Shown one piece after another: positions 35,323 through 48,865 of a stretch of 64,000 bases of DNA. Below the pieces are notes generated by a model. It saw nothing but the letters and a program-made list of their open reading frames with translations, did not search any database and was not told where the DNA came from. A program made the position numbers and the translations under genes. How positions within the stretch are numbered: position 1 is the stretch's first letter; each line of letters opens with the position of its first letter. Source of the stretch: Chondrilla cf. caribensis. Taxonomy: Eukaryota > Porifera > Demospongiae > Chondrillida > Chondrillidae. The DNA lies in NCBI GenBank assembly GCA_964020155.1, contig OZ026561.1, forward strand, positions 3,414,369-3,478,368, in the 5' to 3' direction.

Positions 35323-37318
35323 GTAGACTATACTACTGTGCTACCAAGCTGTAGCGTGTATTTCAGTATTTATTGCGATAGTAAATGATGATGTCATGAG
35401 CATGTGACTGAGATGATGGTTTATAAGATGGCTACTTGGTTGAGCAAAATTAGGATGAAGTGGTAATGATTTCCAGTTAAAACAAACTATATTATTGACT
35501 GCTTGAAAAGAAACAGACGAAAGACAAATAAGAGCTCTCATTATCGATGTTAAATCGCAAACAAACAGCAGTTGTTGGTGTTGGTTGACTGGTTGCCGAT
35601 CATCCCTGACCGTTATATCCTGATGATGATGATGTCAGATGATTTCTTTTGTTCATTTGTCCTTTACGTACTTTGTGTTAACTTGAGCATGGAAGTTGTT
35701 GCCATGACCAACCAAACAGCATTATACACCATATACTCCATGATGATTTCATGGACATTTCTATGGTAAGAGCACCATTTTATGTCCCAGTACAGTACTG
35801 TAGTGTATTAGGTGACCTCTGAATTTTGGACACCTCTGTAATGAGGACAATATTTGTTTACGTTGAAACCTGTATAAAAAGACCATTCAAGGGACCTGTA
35901 CATGTACAATGTCATGTCTAAAGGCAGGTGGCTTTGTACTAAGGTGCTTCACTATAGTTGAGTTGATATAGTGGATACTCCAATAATGGTCACTTAGGAC
36001 AGGTGGTCTTTGTGTACAGGTGCCGTGGTACTTAGCTTATGACCTGTATAAGCATAGGATTGCTATAAACAGTGATGACACAACACAGAGACAGATATTC
36101 AGCACTGTAGAACACTGCAAATAAGCTATATAACCAAGTGAACCATTTTCCTAACATCATCAGTGGTGATGATGTTGCAACAGAGACTATAATAGAATTT
36201 TGATAATCTATGATATATATTGAGGTAGGTATCTATAACCCATGGAATTGTGAAAGTAATAATTTGGTATTAGCCAACAGACAATAGACATGGTCATCTG
36301 TATAATTATTGCATTGAAAGTATAGCCTGTTAGGGAGAATCCCTGAGCACACATGTTTAAACCTAGCTGTATGCTGAGAACACTAGTTACCCTTGCTAGC
36401 TAAATGCTCCTATGGCAGACAACCCTAAATTGAAAATATTTTTAGGGGCTGCCTGCACACCCATGTGCTATTTTCATTTTGATTTGTATGTTATATTCAA
36501 TATATATTATAGATAGATAGACAGATTGATGAATAATGTGTTCCTATGTGTAACCCAGCACAATATTGAATTTATATAATATTATATATATAATATCATA
36601 TATATATATATAATAATATATTTTATTATAATTGAAATTTTGAATCACCGAGAATTGGAAATTAGGCTCCAATTTGAGCACAATAGCTTCACTGAAAGTT
36701 ATGTCATCAACAAAGTGTCTTCAAAAGAGACGCCCAAGTTATTCGAGTGTGGAGACAGCACCCCCACGGTTTTTAATTTGAATTATTGAAAACCTTCTCG
36801 AAGTGCATCAGGAACACCAGGTTATGAAATGTTTCACAATCATATTCAATCATACATGCCTGGACTGGGACTGTGGGTTTTGATCATATATTATTACTAT
36901 TATTATTAGATATTACAGTGCTTTTGTAGGGTTCCCTAAAATAGCACTACACAAAAGTAATTACATACACAGATAACCTCTATATACCCCAATATATACC
37001 TCAAGAATCTGTCAAAGGGAATTTATGTTCTCTGAGTAGATGACCATTAAGTGAACTCTTACATTTGATTGGAATGCATGCATACATAATGTTTTAATAC
37101 ACTACTAATAATATCAACCTAACAGTACATTACCAATATTACCAATAAGTAAATTATTAAATTGCAGATATATGTAACATTAACAGGATATGATCTCAGT
37201 TAAAAATGCAGTGACAGTAAACTCACACATCTTTTTTAAAGAGAACTCACGAAATAGAAATCACTTCATTCTGATAAGCTTATGTGAGTAAATGCTTTTT
37301 AATATATGTACAACCTAC
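35323..37318. other. No gene; dispersed repeats
   Basis: Counterpart of 4813-6811. Confidence 0.5.
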
Positions 37319-37436
37319 CGAGAGTGTTGTTGATGTTAAAATTAGAGAAGTCTAAATCTGTTGACTCGGAGGTGGACCTACTAGTGCAAGGCCTGCGGTA
37401 TTCTCTTGAGAGGTCAGTCGGAAACGATGTGCTCAT
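37319..37436 (-). pseudogene. bZIP exon 1 remnant (SD-B)
   Basis: Counterpart of 6812-6927: the Ser-rich N-terminus with an intact donor, no exon 2. Confidence 0.75.
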
Positions 37437-37502
37437 GTTATTGTCAAGATATATTAGGTTGCTGGTTAAACAAAAGCAATTTGAAGGAAGCGTTCAGTAG
37501 AA

Positions 37503-37669
37503 TCACAGGAGGAAAGTACCAGTTTCATTAAGGATAAAACATTGATATTGATATTGATATTGAAACATTGTTGAAAGGCCCTGTTTCAATGCATTTTGTG
37601 AAACAGAGCCTTTCAGCAATGATTCAATAGTTTTTCCTACTTGATGAAAACAGGATTTTCCTCCTGTGA
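37503..37669. repeat. Foldback element with TTGATA expansion
   Basis: Same hairpin as 6996-7147, but one arm has gained about three TTGATA units (near 37541-37560), which unbalances the stem. Confidence 0.8.
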
Positions 37670-39443
37670 ATCCGTCATTTACAAATGCAGACGGTCCACA
37701 CTGGCTAGGACCAGTACTTCAAAGCAGCGCCTTCAATGCCCATTAATAAGACCACTAGCCAATGGTTAACTTGTGTTATTATTGATTGGTGTAATTCCAG
37801 TATGTTGAGGAAGGTATTCTTGTTGCCTTGTCAGAACTTAATAGTGTCAACTCTAATCGTTAGTGCTGCATGTTTGTTCAATCTGTTATTAGGCTAAGCC
37901 TGATTGTAGTGCAATTTGTGCTACTATTATATTTACTTGAAATTGAAATCAAAAAGGTACATAGCAAAACATTTCCGCATACACGTCCTCCATGCCGTTT
38001 TCATTTACTACCAGAGACCTGAGGGCATGTAGTAAATGGCTTATTGCAAAATAACCACGTTTGAAACAAGAGCAGTTCTCACCCTAATTCTGGTAATTCT
38101 CGTTTCTCTTCCCACAAAATTGCCAAGCACGAGGACTTGTAGCCCTCCAGCAATAAAGAGAAACAGCCATGATTGAGTATGTAATTTAATGGGCTTGCAT
38201 GGTTATAAATCCCATTAATGTCAACATTATGCAACTACTATACTGATGTTACTGTAATAAGTCGAGCCTGTATTAGCATGATCTAGTGTGTGGCCTTGTG
38301 TGGTCATGAATATCTCATTGGTGTCATGTGGTGTACATCTTGATAGTGCTATAGCAACATTGATGTCTAAGTGAGTCCTTACAGTGGCATTGAATACACG
38401 CTTATTCAATACACCTAAGAGTACATTATACCAATAATCATTATTATTGATAAAATTAATTGTAATGCTGTAAGACGGTTTACCAAAAGAAATTTCTTTA
38501 CAACAATCCAAAGCGTCTAAAATTAGAATGGGTCGAGAATTTGGACGCTTGATATTATTTTACAATAAAAACAGAGCGGGGGGGATTGAAACAAATCAAT
38601 TACAAACAAAGTTGCACACCAGTACAAGAGTGATAATGACCTTTGAAAGTGTTCATTGATATAATATATTATAGAATATTTGTGTGGTCGCGTTGCTAGG
38701 TTATAATGAGATGTCAGGGGTGCTTAGGTTACTGCAGTGCGGGTAAACTCTTTAACAGCATATGGGCGTCTTCAATGTAAAAGGTCATTCAACAATAATT
38801 GATATTATCCACTGTTTGGGTTTGTGTGGTTATGAATCTCATTAATGTCACTCATGGTGTTACATCCTATTACATAATGAATTATCTCTATTATGTATAA
38901 TACTATTATTTACTGACGTTAATCTAATAAATTGGGCCTGTAATGGCATGTGGTCTGGCTTGGTCATGACCATCTCATTGGTCACGCGTGGTGTTACATC
39001 TTATTACATGAAGCTTTATAATGCTATGACAAACCATAATGTCACTGAGACCCATTCTCACCTCCATTTTCAAAATCAAACATGGTCCAAGCCAGAAAGT
39101 ATGAAATTTTCCTATATTTTATTTCCGTATAATGATACACAAACTATTCACTGGTCACTTGAACTGAAAGAAATACTTGCTATAATACTAGGTCATAAAC
39201 TAATCTAGGCAAACACACAAAATTACCACTATATATTTAACTCAATGAGTAATATTTAATGTGTATCAAGGTGTGTATGACCCATGAAATCATGTCAGTA
39301 ATATGTTAAAAGTAGTAAGTGATAGATGTTAGACATGGTCACCTATTGAAAGTGACCAGCTGGAAAATTCACTCCTGAAATATGTACAGCACAGCTAGGT
39401 GTTTATAACTAGCTGCATGTATGTAGGCTGAGAACACAAGTTA
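37670..39443. other. No gene; dispersed repeat family
   Basis: Counterpart of 7148-8900. Confidence 0.5.
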
Positions 39444-40223
39444 GTCTAGCTAGCTAGACCGTCCCTAAGAGGCGTCGAGAGGCGGAAAAGGGAAGGGATG
39501 GTCTAGCACCAGTAGCGATTAGTTCACACCTGAACGCGTGACCATCAACCAATGAAATGCTACTGCCAAGAGTCTTGGCAATGATATTCATTGATTCAGT
39601 TTAGTTAATTGTTAAATGTCCTGGAGGATGATACTACGTATTCGTCGTCGGTAGCTGTGAATATTCACCCATCTGACGATCAAATGAATGCGATTACTAG
39701 TATTTTGCAAGGACATGATACGATTGCATGTCTCCCGACCGTTCACGGCAAGTCACCGATCAAGAATTGCAAACGAAGGAACGAGAACCAACGTATTTAG
39801 TCCCAGTTGTATCATCGCTTTTATTTCTGACGAACGAACAGGTGAAATACTTTTGCAAACGTATTTTGTCTGCTGTGTATTCACATAGTGGTTAGAGACG
39901 TCGATGTTCGCGATGAATGACACAAATTGAGAGTACCAATATTCTGACGAAGAGGCATTGCTTAATCGACAAAACAACACTAGATCAATTCCTTCCTTGC
40001 TTCCCTCTGTCCTCTCACAGGTACTCTAAGCTGAGTTAGAGCATAGACTATAGTTAGAGTATCTATGGTCCTCCTAACACGTACGGGATGTACGGTGAGC
40101 TGTTGGAACTCTATACGTGTTATTTGTTAATTGGGAGGTGTGAACTAATTGCTACTTGGGCTAGACCGTCCCTTCCCTTTTCCGCCCCTTGGCGCCTCTT
40201 AGGGACGGTCTAGCTAGCTAGAC
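39444..40223. mobile_element. Non-autonomous TIR element carrying a helicase fragment
   Basis: The ends are inverted repeats of about 80-90 bp (GTCTAGCTAGCTAGACC... and its complement), including GGCGGAAAAGGGAAGGG. AACACAAGTTAG occurs directly on both sides, an apparent 12-bp target duplication. SD-A has a single uninterrupted site here, so insertion came after the blocks separated. No transposase is present. The interior holds a RecQ-like fragment. Confidence 0.8.
39609..39885 (+). pseudogene. RecQ-like helicase fragment inside the TIR element
   Basis: The frame at 39609 reads QMNAITSILQGHDTIACLPT, resembling the N-terminal helicase region of RecQ proteins. The Walker A that should follow as GFGKS is VHGKS. 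A frameshift follows, and another frame gives VVSSLLFLTNEQVKYF, resembling motif Ia (VVSPLxSLMxDQV). The rest of the helicase is absent, so it is a captured, decayed piece. Confidence 0.6.
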
Positions 40224-40616
40224 TAAACACAAGTTAGCCATTTCTAGCTAAACACTAACTGATAACAGACAGTGGGTGACAAACTATTTGATGATTTTAT
40301 TGCTTGTTGAGCCTGTACCCATAGCTAGTGCCAAGGGAGTGCAACTGAAATATGCTATCATTAATAAGTATTATTATTATTAATTATTATTATTAACCCT
40401 ATTATTAATGTTACTAATACTAATATAAATGCTGACATATATTATAACAAAACACTGTTAGTACAAACGACCCTATTGCTATTGGGGGGTACTGGTAGCC
40501 TGTTAGCTAAAAGTAGTAATTTACATAAAAGCATGGGCAAGGGGATGGCTCAAGATCAAATTCCAGGAGTGGACGATTTATATATAGTATAGCGTGTGAT
40601 ATGGACATTGACCACG

Positions 40617-40622
40617 CACACA

Positions 40623-40690
<68 letters not shown>
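40617..40690. repeat. (CA)n array, left arm of opposed pair
   Basis: Counterpart of 9282-9370. Confidence 0.95.
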
Positions 40691-40691
<1 letters not shown>

Positions 40692-40782
40692 CCAGGAAGA
40701 ATATAGCAATGCTCTCCCAACTACTTCAGATCCCACTGTTCGGTACAGTACAGGCATCCTACAAGCACAGTTCAAAGACTGG

Positions 40783-40786
<4 letters not shown>

Positions 40787-40865
<79 letters not shown>
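40787..40865. repeat. (GT)n array, right arm of opposed pair
   Basis: Counterpart of 9470-9555; about 97 bp separate it from the CA arm. Confidence 0.95.
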
Positions 40866-40867
<2 letters not shown>

Positions 40868-41518
40868 TATGGGTGTGGGGGTGTGCATCACTGTTCAAAG
40901 ACTGGATATGTGTGGGCAGGGAGTTGGGGAGGGTGCATCACTGATAATCAATGTTTTGACTCTATTCTCCTTATTAATAGGGTGATGAAATGACATGACC
41001 ATACCTTGAGTATCATGAAAAAGATTGTATATAGGGAAGACTTGCATAGCAAGTGATGGACAAAGATAGGGATGGTTGGAATAGGCCAACTGTCAGAATG
41101 AGCAGACATTACCATAGGAACAAAAAACCCCGCCACCAACAGTACATATTGAATGATGCAAAGTTCATAACACTGTCTGCTGAAAAGTCGGGACTGCGAT
41201 GTTCCTATGACACGGCCTGCTCATTTTGACTGTTTGACTATCTTTTTTCATCACTTCTCATGCAAAGCATCCCAATGGCCACATACTTTTTCCATTTTTA
41301 AGAATTATAACAGAAGCACAGAGTGTGCTATAGCTACACTCAGGCTGTGAACCAATTTAACAACCATGCATACAGAACCAACAATGGTTATTTGGTGAGA
41401 GGTTGATTCCTTGTGTATATAGATTCAAATGAGTCAGACATATTTTAATCAGATAAGCCGACAATTGAAGCACCTTCTTCAAAAAGATAATTTAATAGAC
41501 CAATAATATTATTAACCA

Positions 41519-41546
41519 AGCGCCCTTACTAATGGGCGCTAATTGG
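41519..41546 (+). promoter_or_regulatory. bZIP upstream palindrome and inverted CCAAT box
   Basis: AGCGCCC, 8-base loop, GGGCGCT, then ATTGG; about 120 bp upstream of the ATG at 41668. Confidence 0.55.
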
Positions 41547-41667
41547 TGCCTTGGGCCCTACAGTCTGCGTGGTCGGCTACATTGATTTCAGAAACGACTG
41601 ATGATAGTGAACGCTTCTTTAAAATTGTTAGTCTTCACCCCGTAACCTATAATTACTTGACAAGAAC

Positions 41668-42361
41668 ATGAGCACGTGGTTTTCGAAAAGCTTTTCAAGC
41701 GATCGCGAGGTCCGGGGGCCATGTAATAGTAAGTCCACCTCAGAGTCAACAGATTTTGACTTCTCTGATTCGGATTTCAAAGTCAACGACAGTTTAGGTA
41801 AGTTATCAAAAAGCATATTCACATAAGCTTATCGGTTCTTATTCCTTTTCGCACGCTATGATCTTATTCGGTTGTTCAATTCCATTGTGTGCAGCTTCAA
41901 TTCTTCGTGGTTGTGAACCAACGGGAAATGTTTCCAGAACGCAGCTGGTACCTTCTGCATCGCAGGATGGATATAAAGCTGATATGTTAACGACTGAATC
42001 CTCCTCAAACGGAAACCCAAAGACGGCCAAACAATGCAAGAAGAAGCGCATAGCAGTACCTTTGGAGAAAAAAGATGACAAGTACTGGGAAAGAAGACGT
42101 AGGAACAACCTTGCTGCCAAGCGTTGCAGAGAATCGAAGCGACATAAGCAGTTGAGGGAATTACAAATAGCAGATAAATCTATGCAGGAGAATAGAAGAT
42201 TGAGAGTAGAGGTTAGTGCGTGCAGATTAGAACTAGCTACTTTACGGAGGATTCTCAGGGATGTTAACACAACCTTGGCTCTATTGGTACAGGCTCGACA
42301 AGCTATGGAACCATCAAATAAGTTACCGGCACCAGCTGTTTTTAATTGTACTTCGCAATGA
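41668..42361 (+). CDS. bZIP transcription factor, PAR/C-EBP-like, two exons (SD-B)
   Basis: Exons 41668-41797 and 41895-42361 join in phase 1 and give 198 residues. It is the SD-B partner of the gene at 10225 and differs mainly by a 20-residue gap: the segment between NGNPKT and CKKKR is shortened (TAKQ). The basic region YWERRRRNNLAAKRCRESK and the zipper (LRELQIADKSM to LRRILRDVN) are intact. The N-terminal Ser/Asp-rich exon is nearly identical to that at 10225. An intronic in-frame ATG at 41858 (MILFGCSIPLCA) would give a 167-residue form. No disabling change seen. Confidence 0.85.
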
Positions 42362-44017
42362 CCATCGAGTCAAGTTTATGATACAATAAAATGTTTTTTC
42401 AATTTTTGGATTCAAATGAAATGTATATCATTATCTGTATTGATTCATTTTGAGTAAGAGGATGTTGTTATTATAAACAGTACAGCATCAAGTTTAACAT
42501 GTCACAAGTTATTACATTATTACATTGTTATTACATTTCTATAATGTACTTGGAAAGCATATTTCATTTAATTTTGCAGATTCTTGAGGTATAATCAAAA
42601 CCCACAGTCCTATTCGTGGCATGCATGATTTAATAGGCTGTGTAACATTTCATAACCTGGTGTTCCTGATCATGGCTGTTTGGTTGACAGAAATAATCTT
42701 TATGGCTCCACAGAGTGTCACCTCTGTCAAGAACATTTAGCTAGCAAGGCTAACTTGTGTTCTCAGCTTTTTTTGCATGCATGCAGTTAGTTATTGGCAC
42801 CTATGCTCTTTTTCTAGGAGTTTTCTTAACCAGCCACTTTTGATATAATATATAGATGACAATGTCTATTGGCTACTACTTCCAAACTTATACTGTCACC
42901 ATTCCATGGGTTATACACACCTCCCTAATTATTATATCACATTTCATTGTCTCTGTTGCCATAATATCACAGACTACTGATGATGTTAGGGATACTTGGC
43001 AAATTTGAGTTAATTAACTTGGATCAGTTTATGACCTGGTATAAATATTTCTTTCAGTTCATGTGTGCATGGATAGTTTGTCTATTTATTTGTAGCAAAT
43101 ACTTTCTGGCTTGAACAATGTTCCATTTTGAAAATGGAGGCAAGAATGTGTCTCAGCGGCATTGAAGTTGACATAGCACTGTAAGGCTTCAAGTAATAAG
43201 ATGTAACATCACATGTGACACCAACGAGATGTGACCACGCAAGGCCACTTCGTAGATCCCCCCAATACAGGTTCAACATATTACAGTAACACCAGTATAA
43301 TAGTTACGTAATAGAGCTAATACATTATGTAATGATAAGTAACAACCTGTACCTGGGACATTAATGATATTCATAGCCACACAAGCCCACATAGTGAATA
43401 ATATTATAATATTATATACATACAGGCAACTATAGTTATTATGTCATAAGTCATAGTACATAGGAGGAAAATATGGTCAATCGATAACTTTATGTTAGGA
43501 GATTAGTTGTATTGGAAATACATATAACCATGGAATCCTCTTGATTACACTCTAAAGCGTATATCACCTTATGGATGATCAGTGTAAAAAACATTATCAA
43601 GTAATTTAAGTTAAAAACTCATGGGAGTGCCCTCCCCCTGCACTCAAATTACTTGCGAGTTATTTGGTGAACAAAAGAATCCTGTATGCATATAAATGAA
43701 ATGACATCCATCATTTTTAAATTATTGTTGATTTATATTATATAGTATATAATATGGATGTGTATATATTGATATGTTGTCCATCCAATATTCCATGCTA
43801 AGCAATTTCGTTTTAAAGGGGGTTAAAAATATGATACAATTCATTATTATCTCAAATAATATCACGTACTATGTAAGAATAAAGTTATTTGGAATAATAT
43901 TGCAATAATAATTATTTTAAATAAAGGAAACTTTGTCAGGCGCACTTAATCCCAAACTGTCAATTGTGCATGCGCATACTGTACACATGGATTGCCAACT
44001 TGGCCTCTTTCCAAATA

Positions 44018-44018
<1 letters not shown>
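42362..44018. repeat. bZIP 3' trailing repeat
   Basis: Counterpart of 10989-12755, with the same block order. Confidence 0.6.

Positions 44019-44106
<88 letters not shown>
44019..44106. repeat. (CA)n microsatellite bounding an MTMR9 fragment
   Basis: Counterpart of 12756-12842. About 60 bp of flank present in SD-A is missing at its left edge, which suggests slippage or recombination at the array. Confidence 0.97.
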
Positions 44107-44108
<2 letters not shown>

Positions 44109-44322
44109 AAGGCTTAAGTGGTAATTACATGCATTTTGAGTGAGGCTAGGCTCCAGAAGAGGATCATACCGCGTCGAAAACAAAGGACAGTCGTCTCGAT
44201 TAAAGCAGGAGAGAGAGATAGAAGAACGGATAAATTTGGACAGGCTAACGGAAACCGTCGTTAAACTGAAGCGCTCGTAAACGGAACTTACTATTTTCAT
44301 TTTAAATGGCCGCCAGTTGAAG

Positions 44323-45454
44323 ATGACTAAGGGTCTATGATTTGACGACCTAATCCATCCAATTGTGGACAGCGTGGTCTTCAAAATAAATAGTGAAGAG
44401 TCTGTTCAAGGATGTTTGTGCCTGTCTCCTAATTATTTTCAGTTCATATCACAACGGAAATCATTCAACGACTTGCAGGTCAGGACTTGCAAACAAGATT
44501 ACGTGTCTTACACGTAATCTTGTTTCAAAAGATATTAATAGAGGCGACTGAGTACCAATTCACAGAAATATTACAACGGTTGAAAGCATGTACATTATTG
44601 TCGAAATAGCTAGTTTCCCGTGCCATGGAATTTAACTTTCACGTGTATGGGAAAGCATTATGCCAGGTGGTTGGAAATGAAGTACATTCAATGGAGTGTC
44701 GTATAGTAGCTATGTGAAGTATGAAAGTACTTTAGTGCCCCTCTTTTAGTCAATCTTTCCAACTCAATTCTCTGAAAATGTCATATGCCTGTACTAGTAA
44801 CCTCTTAATCGAAATCTTCATCTCTGGTGAGTAGAATTCACTTGATCTGGCCCAGTAGTTAGACGTACCTGGACCGCACTGCATGCTATCAGTGGTCACT
44901 GGCATATATGTCAGATTGCATGCATGTGTATGGATACATTTTACCAGAGCCATTTTGTCTACATGTACCACTGTGGTATTTGGTTTTGTAACAATCTACG
45001 ATCTACAACAATGTGCTATTTGATTATCCGACAATTTGAAAAGAAGCAAAGGGGACTCAAGGGGACCACCTTGTCCCCTAATGTACATATGTATGTACAT
45101 AAAAATACTAGATAAAAATTTCATGTCCTGTGTATAATATGTTTTATAGTAATGTTCTCTGTTGTATTGTATTCGTGTATGTATGTGATGTGATCTACTT
45201 TACTCCATATGTATATTAGCCTCATTTTCATGTACTAGATGACTTTTAGGATCTTGTCTTACACTACCTGTACTCTCCCACATGTCCATAGCTACTAGCT
45301 ACTGCAGTCTCTATTGTTGATGTGCAAAAGTCCAACCAAACTAGAGGTTGCATTGTCTTGAAGATGAAGGACTTCAGAATGATTTGTATTGAAGTATCAG
45401 ATCTACAGATGTGTCAGAAGCTGGCTGAATCTATCCGAATGCCTTCACTGCCTT
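44323..45454 (+). pseudogene. MTMR9-like pseudogene fragment, exons 1-2 only (SD-B)
   Basis: Exon 1 (44323-44478) has a stop six codons after the ATG (TKGL, TGA) plus frameshifts; downstream it still reads PIVDSVVFKINSEESVQGCL. Exon 2 (45292-45454) keeps its AG acceptor and an open frame (LLATAVSIVDVQKSNQTRG...CQKLAES) but the last exon base before GTGAAT is T rather than G. Exons 3 onward are missing; homology to the full gene ends at the CA array. The promoter block upstream is retained. Confidence 0.8.
44750..44971 (-). other. Conserved MTMR9 intron-1 segment
   Basis: SD-B counterpart of 13506-13709; minus frame open. Confidence 0.4.
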
Positions 45455-45492
45455 GTGAATGTGCTGTAATAGTATTATGGAAACATGTGCGT

Positions 45493-45493
<1 letters not shown>

Positions 45494-45584
<91 letters not shown>
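45494..45584. repeat. (CA)n microsatellite bounding an MTMR9 fragment
   Basis: Counterpart of 14249-14378, at the homology break with the full gene. Confidence 0.97.
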
Positions 45585-45586
<2 letters not shown>

Positions 45587-48500
45587 CCAAACACGTACAC
45601 ATATGTGTGTTTGCTTGTACTTGTATGAAACAATGTTATTGAGTGTGAGTAAGCTAGTACCAGGATGGAGTGAGTTCTAGTTTCTACTTTTCATATCAAT
45701 TCAAGCCTAAGACTGCATGCTTCAACACTGAGTCTGACACTGGAAATATTCGCAAAAAGTAGTGCATCCACCTATCTGTATCAAAAATATACATGTACAG
45801 TGAATTCATGTTAACCCGCTACCACAGTGGAAGTGTGAAGGGTGAAGAATGCAGTTTTGTTTTGGTCTCCTCCTGGTAGGAATTTAAGAAGAGATTTTGG
45901 TCAGGAAGATGTAAGCTCTGTTTGAGGTCGTTGATTCCAAAGAAGAAAAAGCAAATGTTTGGTGGAATTGGGAATTAACGGAATAATGAAGAGATGAGAC
46001 AATGGCTAGTTTCACCACATCTTGTGCTGAAAGTACCATATTCACATGCATTTATTGTGGACTGTTGTTACTGTGTTTACATGTAACGTTTATCTTACTG
46101 TAAGTATTGTACAGTGCCACTTGCATAGTATCAAATGCCTGGACAGTAGCTTATACAGAAACTAGGGAAACCTGTACAGTTGTACAAGGGGATGAACCAG
46201 TAGTTTAACAGACCTGTTGGTTGTACAACAGGGTTGACTAGGTGTATTACAGGCTTGTACAGTAACACTGCATAATACCATTTGCATCAAATCACTTGAG
46301 ACAAAGATGAAAATTGTTCAAAATATCCTTGTACTTTCTTGACTTCAATAACACCAAATACTAACTTTTTTAAGCATACTGCGGCAGCTCTTATACTGTC
46401 CAATAGAGAGAACACAGAACACTGCTTATCTAGCATATCGTGGAGTGTGTCCAGTATCCACTATACCATGGAGTGTGTCCAGTATCCACTATACCATGGA
46501 GTGTGTATGTACTATGCCGTGGAGTGTGTTTAGTATGTACTGTGCCATTGGTTAGGGGTGTTCTGTATGCATGTATTAATACATGACAGCAAGTATATTT
46601 AATGAGAGGTACCCTGGTTAGTGAATCAATGATTACACACATACCCTTACCCTACCTAAACACACGTAATTTACAAGAGAATTTTAGGGCTCCTCTGATG
46701 TTCCAGACATATTTCCCATTTCACTGTTAGGTTTGTGGCATCATGAAATTCTCCTGTGTCTTCTCTGGACAATCATGAAACTGAGAAAAGCCTTTCATGA
46801 TACTTTGGAGACCAGCAGCCCTGCTTATATTCAACTGACCTTTATCTTTTATATTTTGGTTATAAATTTCACTAATGTCATGTGCATATGTGGTATAATG
46901 GCATGATATCAGATTACATGTTGTATTATCTCTATTATGTTCATACTATATTGATGTTACTGTAATAAGGTGGGGCCTGTATTGACATGATCTAATGTGT
47001 GGCCTTATGGTCAAGAATATTTCATGGAACTCACGTACTTATCAAATGAAACTGTAATGCTATGAAGTGTTGGCATCACTCGATTGATGATTTCATACAT
47101 CAAAGACGGTAAACAAGTTAACACCACTGCAGTGACCTATAAGCGGCTCTAGCACCTCATTATAACGTAGCAATGCTACCACACAAATATACTATTGATG
47201 AACACTTTCAAAGGTCATTATCACTCTGCCGATTGTACTGGTGTGTACATATTATTATAGTGCAAACAACTGTTGGTATTACCCGATGAGGTCATGTATT
47301 AGAGACACAGGTACCAGCACTGCAGTGACTTCTAAGAGGCTCTAACACGTCATTGTAACCTAGCAACGCCACCGCACAAATATCCCATATACGTATCACA
47401 CCCTATCGCACTGATCTTCACTCGTCTCCCTTCATCGTGACCAAGGAGGGGGCCCTGCTACTACTCAACTGACCTTTATTATAATTTTATGGTTATGAAT
47501 CTCATTAATGCTATGTGTATTATGATGGCATAATATCAGGCTGAGATCACATGTTGTATTGTATTATCTTTATTATGTACCTACTATACTGGTGTTACTA
47601 TAATGAGTTGAGCCTGTATTAACATGATCTAATATGTGGCCTTATGGTCATGAATATTTCATGATTGTCACATTCTTATCTTATCACATGAAACTATAAT
47701 GCTAGGAAGTGTTGGCATCACTCAATTGATGATCTCATACATCAAAGAGGGTAAACAGGTTACCAGCACTGTAGTGACCTATAATTCGCTCCAACACCTC
47801 CTTATAACCTAGCAATGCTACCACACATATCCTATCGATGAACACTTTCAAAGGTCATTATCACTCTCCTGATCGTACTGGTGTGTACAGTACAAACTTA
47901 TTGGTTTTGCTGCATTTCTTTCAATCCCCCCACTCTGTTTTTATGGTAAGGTGTCCTATAAGTACTGCATTGTGTCTGAGACACATTCTTGCCTCCATTA
48001 TCATAGTCCAAGCAAAAATGCATTTGCTACATTTCCTCTGTCGTTTTACATAAGCTATTCCTGGACCATTCACACTTGAACTGAAGGAAATACTTGCTTA
48101 TACTGGTCATAAGCTGGTTTAATCTAGGCAATCACCTATTACCATGCACTGTTTAGCTCCAGTGAACCATTTTTCCTAACATCATCAGTATTGATGATAT
48201 CGCAACAGAGACTATCATGATATATGATATGTATTGAGGTGTGTATATATAACCCATTCTGAGAACACAAGTTTTCCTTGCTAGCTAAATGTTCCTACGA
48301 CAGACAACTATGCTATTTTCATTTCAAAATAAGATATGTTATGCTCAGTATTGTGTGTGTGTTTCAATATACGCGTAACCGCAACATTTAATGCATATTA
48401 TAATTAAATTATGATACACTGAGAATTGGAAATTAGGTTTGAAATTAATTGGGCACAACAGCTTCGCCAAACGTTATATCATCAGCAAAGTTTGTTCAAA

Positions 48501-48865
48501 ACTAAAAGAGGTCCAAGTTTTTTATTCGAATTACTCAAAACCTTTTCGAACAGGATCAGGACCACCAGGTTATGAAATGTTACGCAGCCTATTCGATCAT
48601 GCATGCCATGCATACTGTGGGTTGTGGTCGTACCTCAAGAATCTGTCAAATTGAATTATCATGTTTTCGGAGTAGATGATCATTGAGGGAACTCTTACAT
48701 GCATACATATTACTATACTTTTATTGTATGAATTAAAACACTACTAATAATATCCACCTATTAGTACATTACCAATATTACCAATAAGTAAATTATTAAA
48801 TTGCAGTAAATATAACACAAACAGGATGATAATGATCTCAGGTTATATATGCAGTAACAGTAAAC
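45585..48865. other. No gene; dispersed repeats
   Basis: Counterpart of 14379-17828. A short local tandem duplication (ccatggagtgtgtccagtat units) lies at 46440-46510 and is absent from SD-A. Confidence 0.5.
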
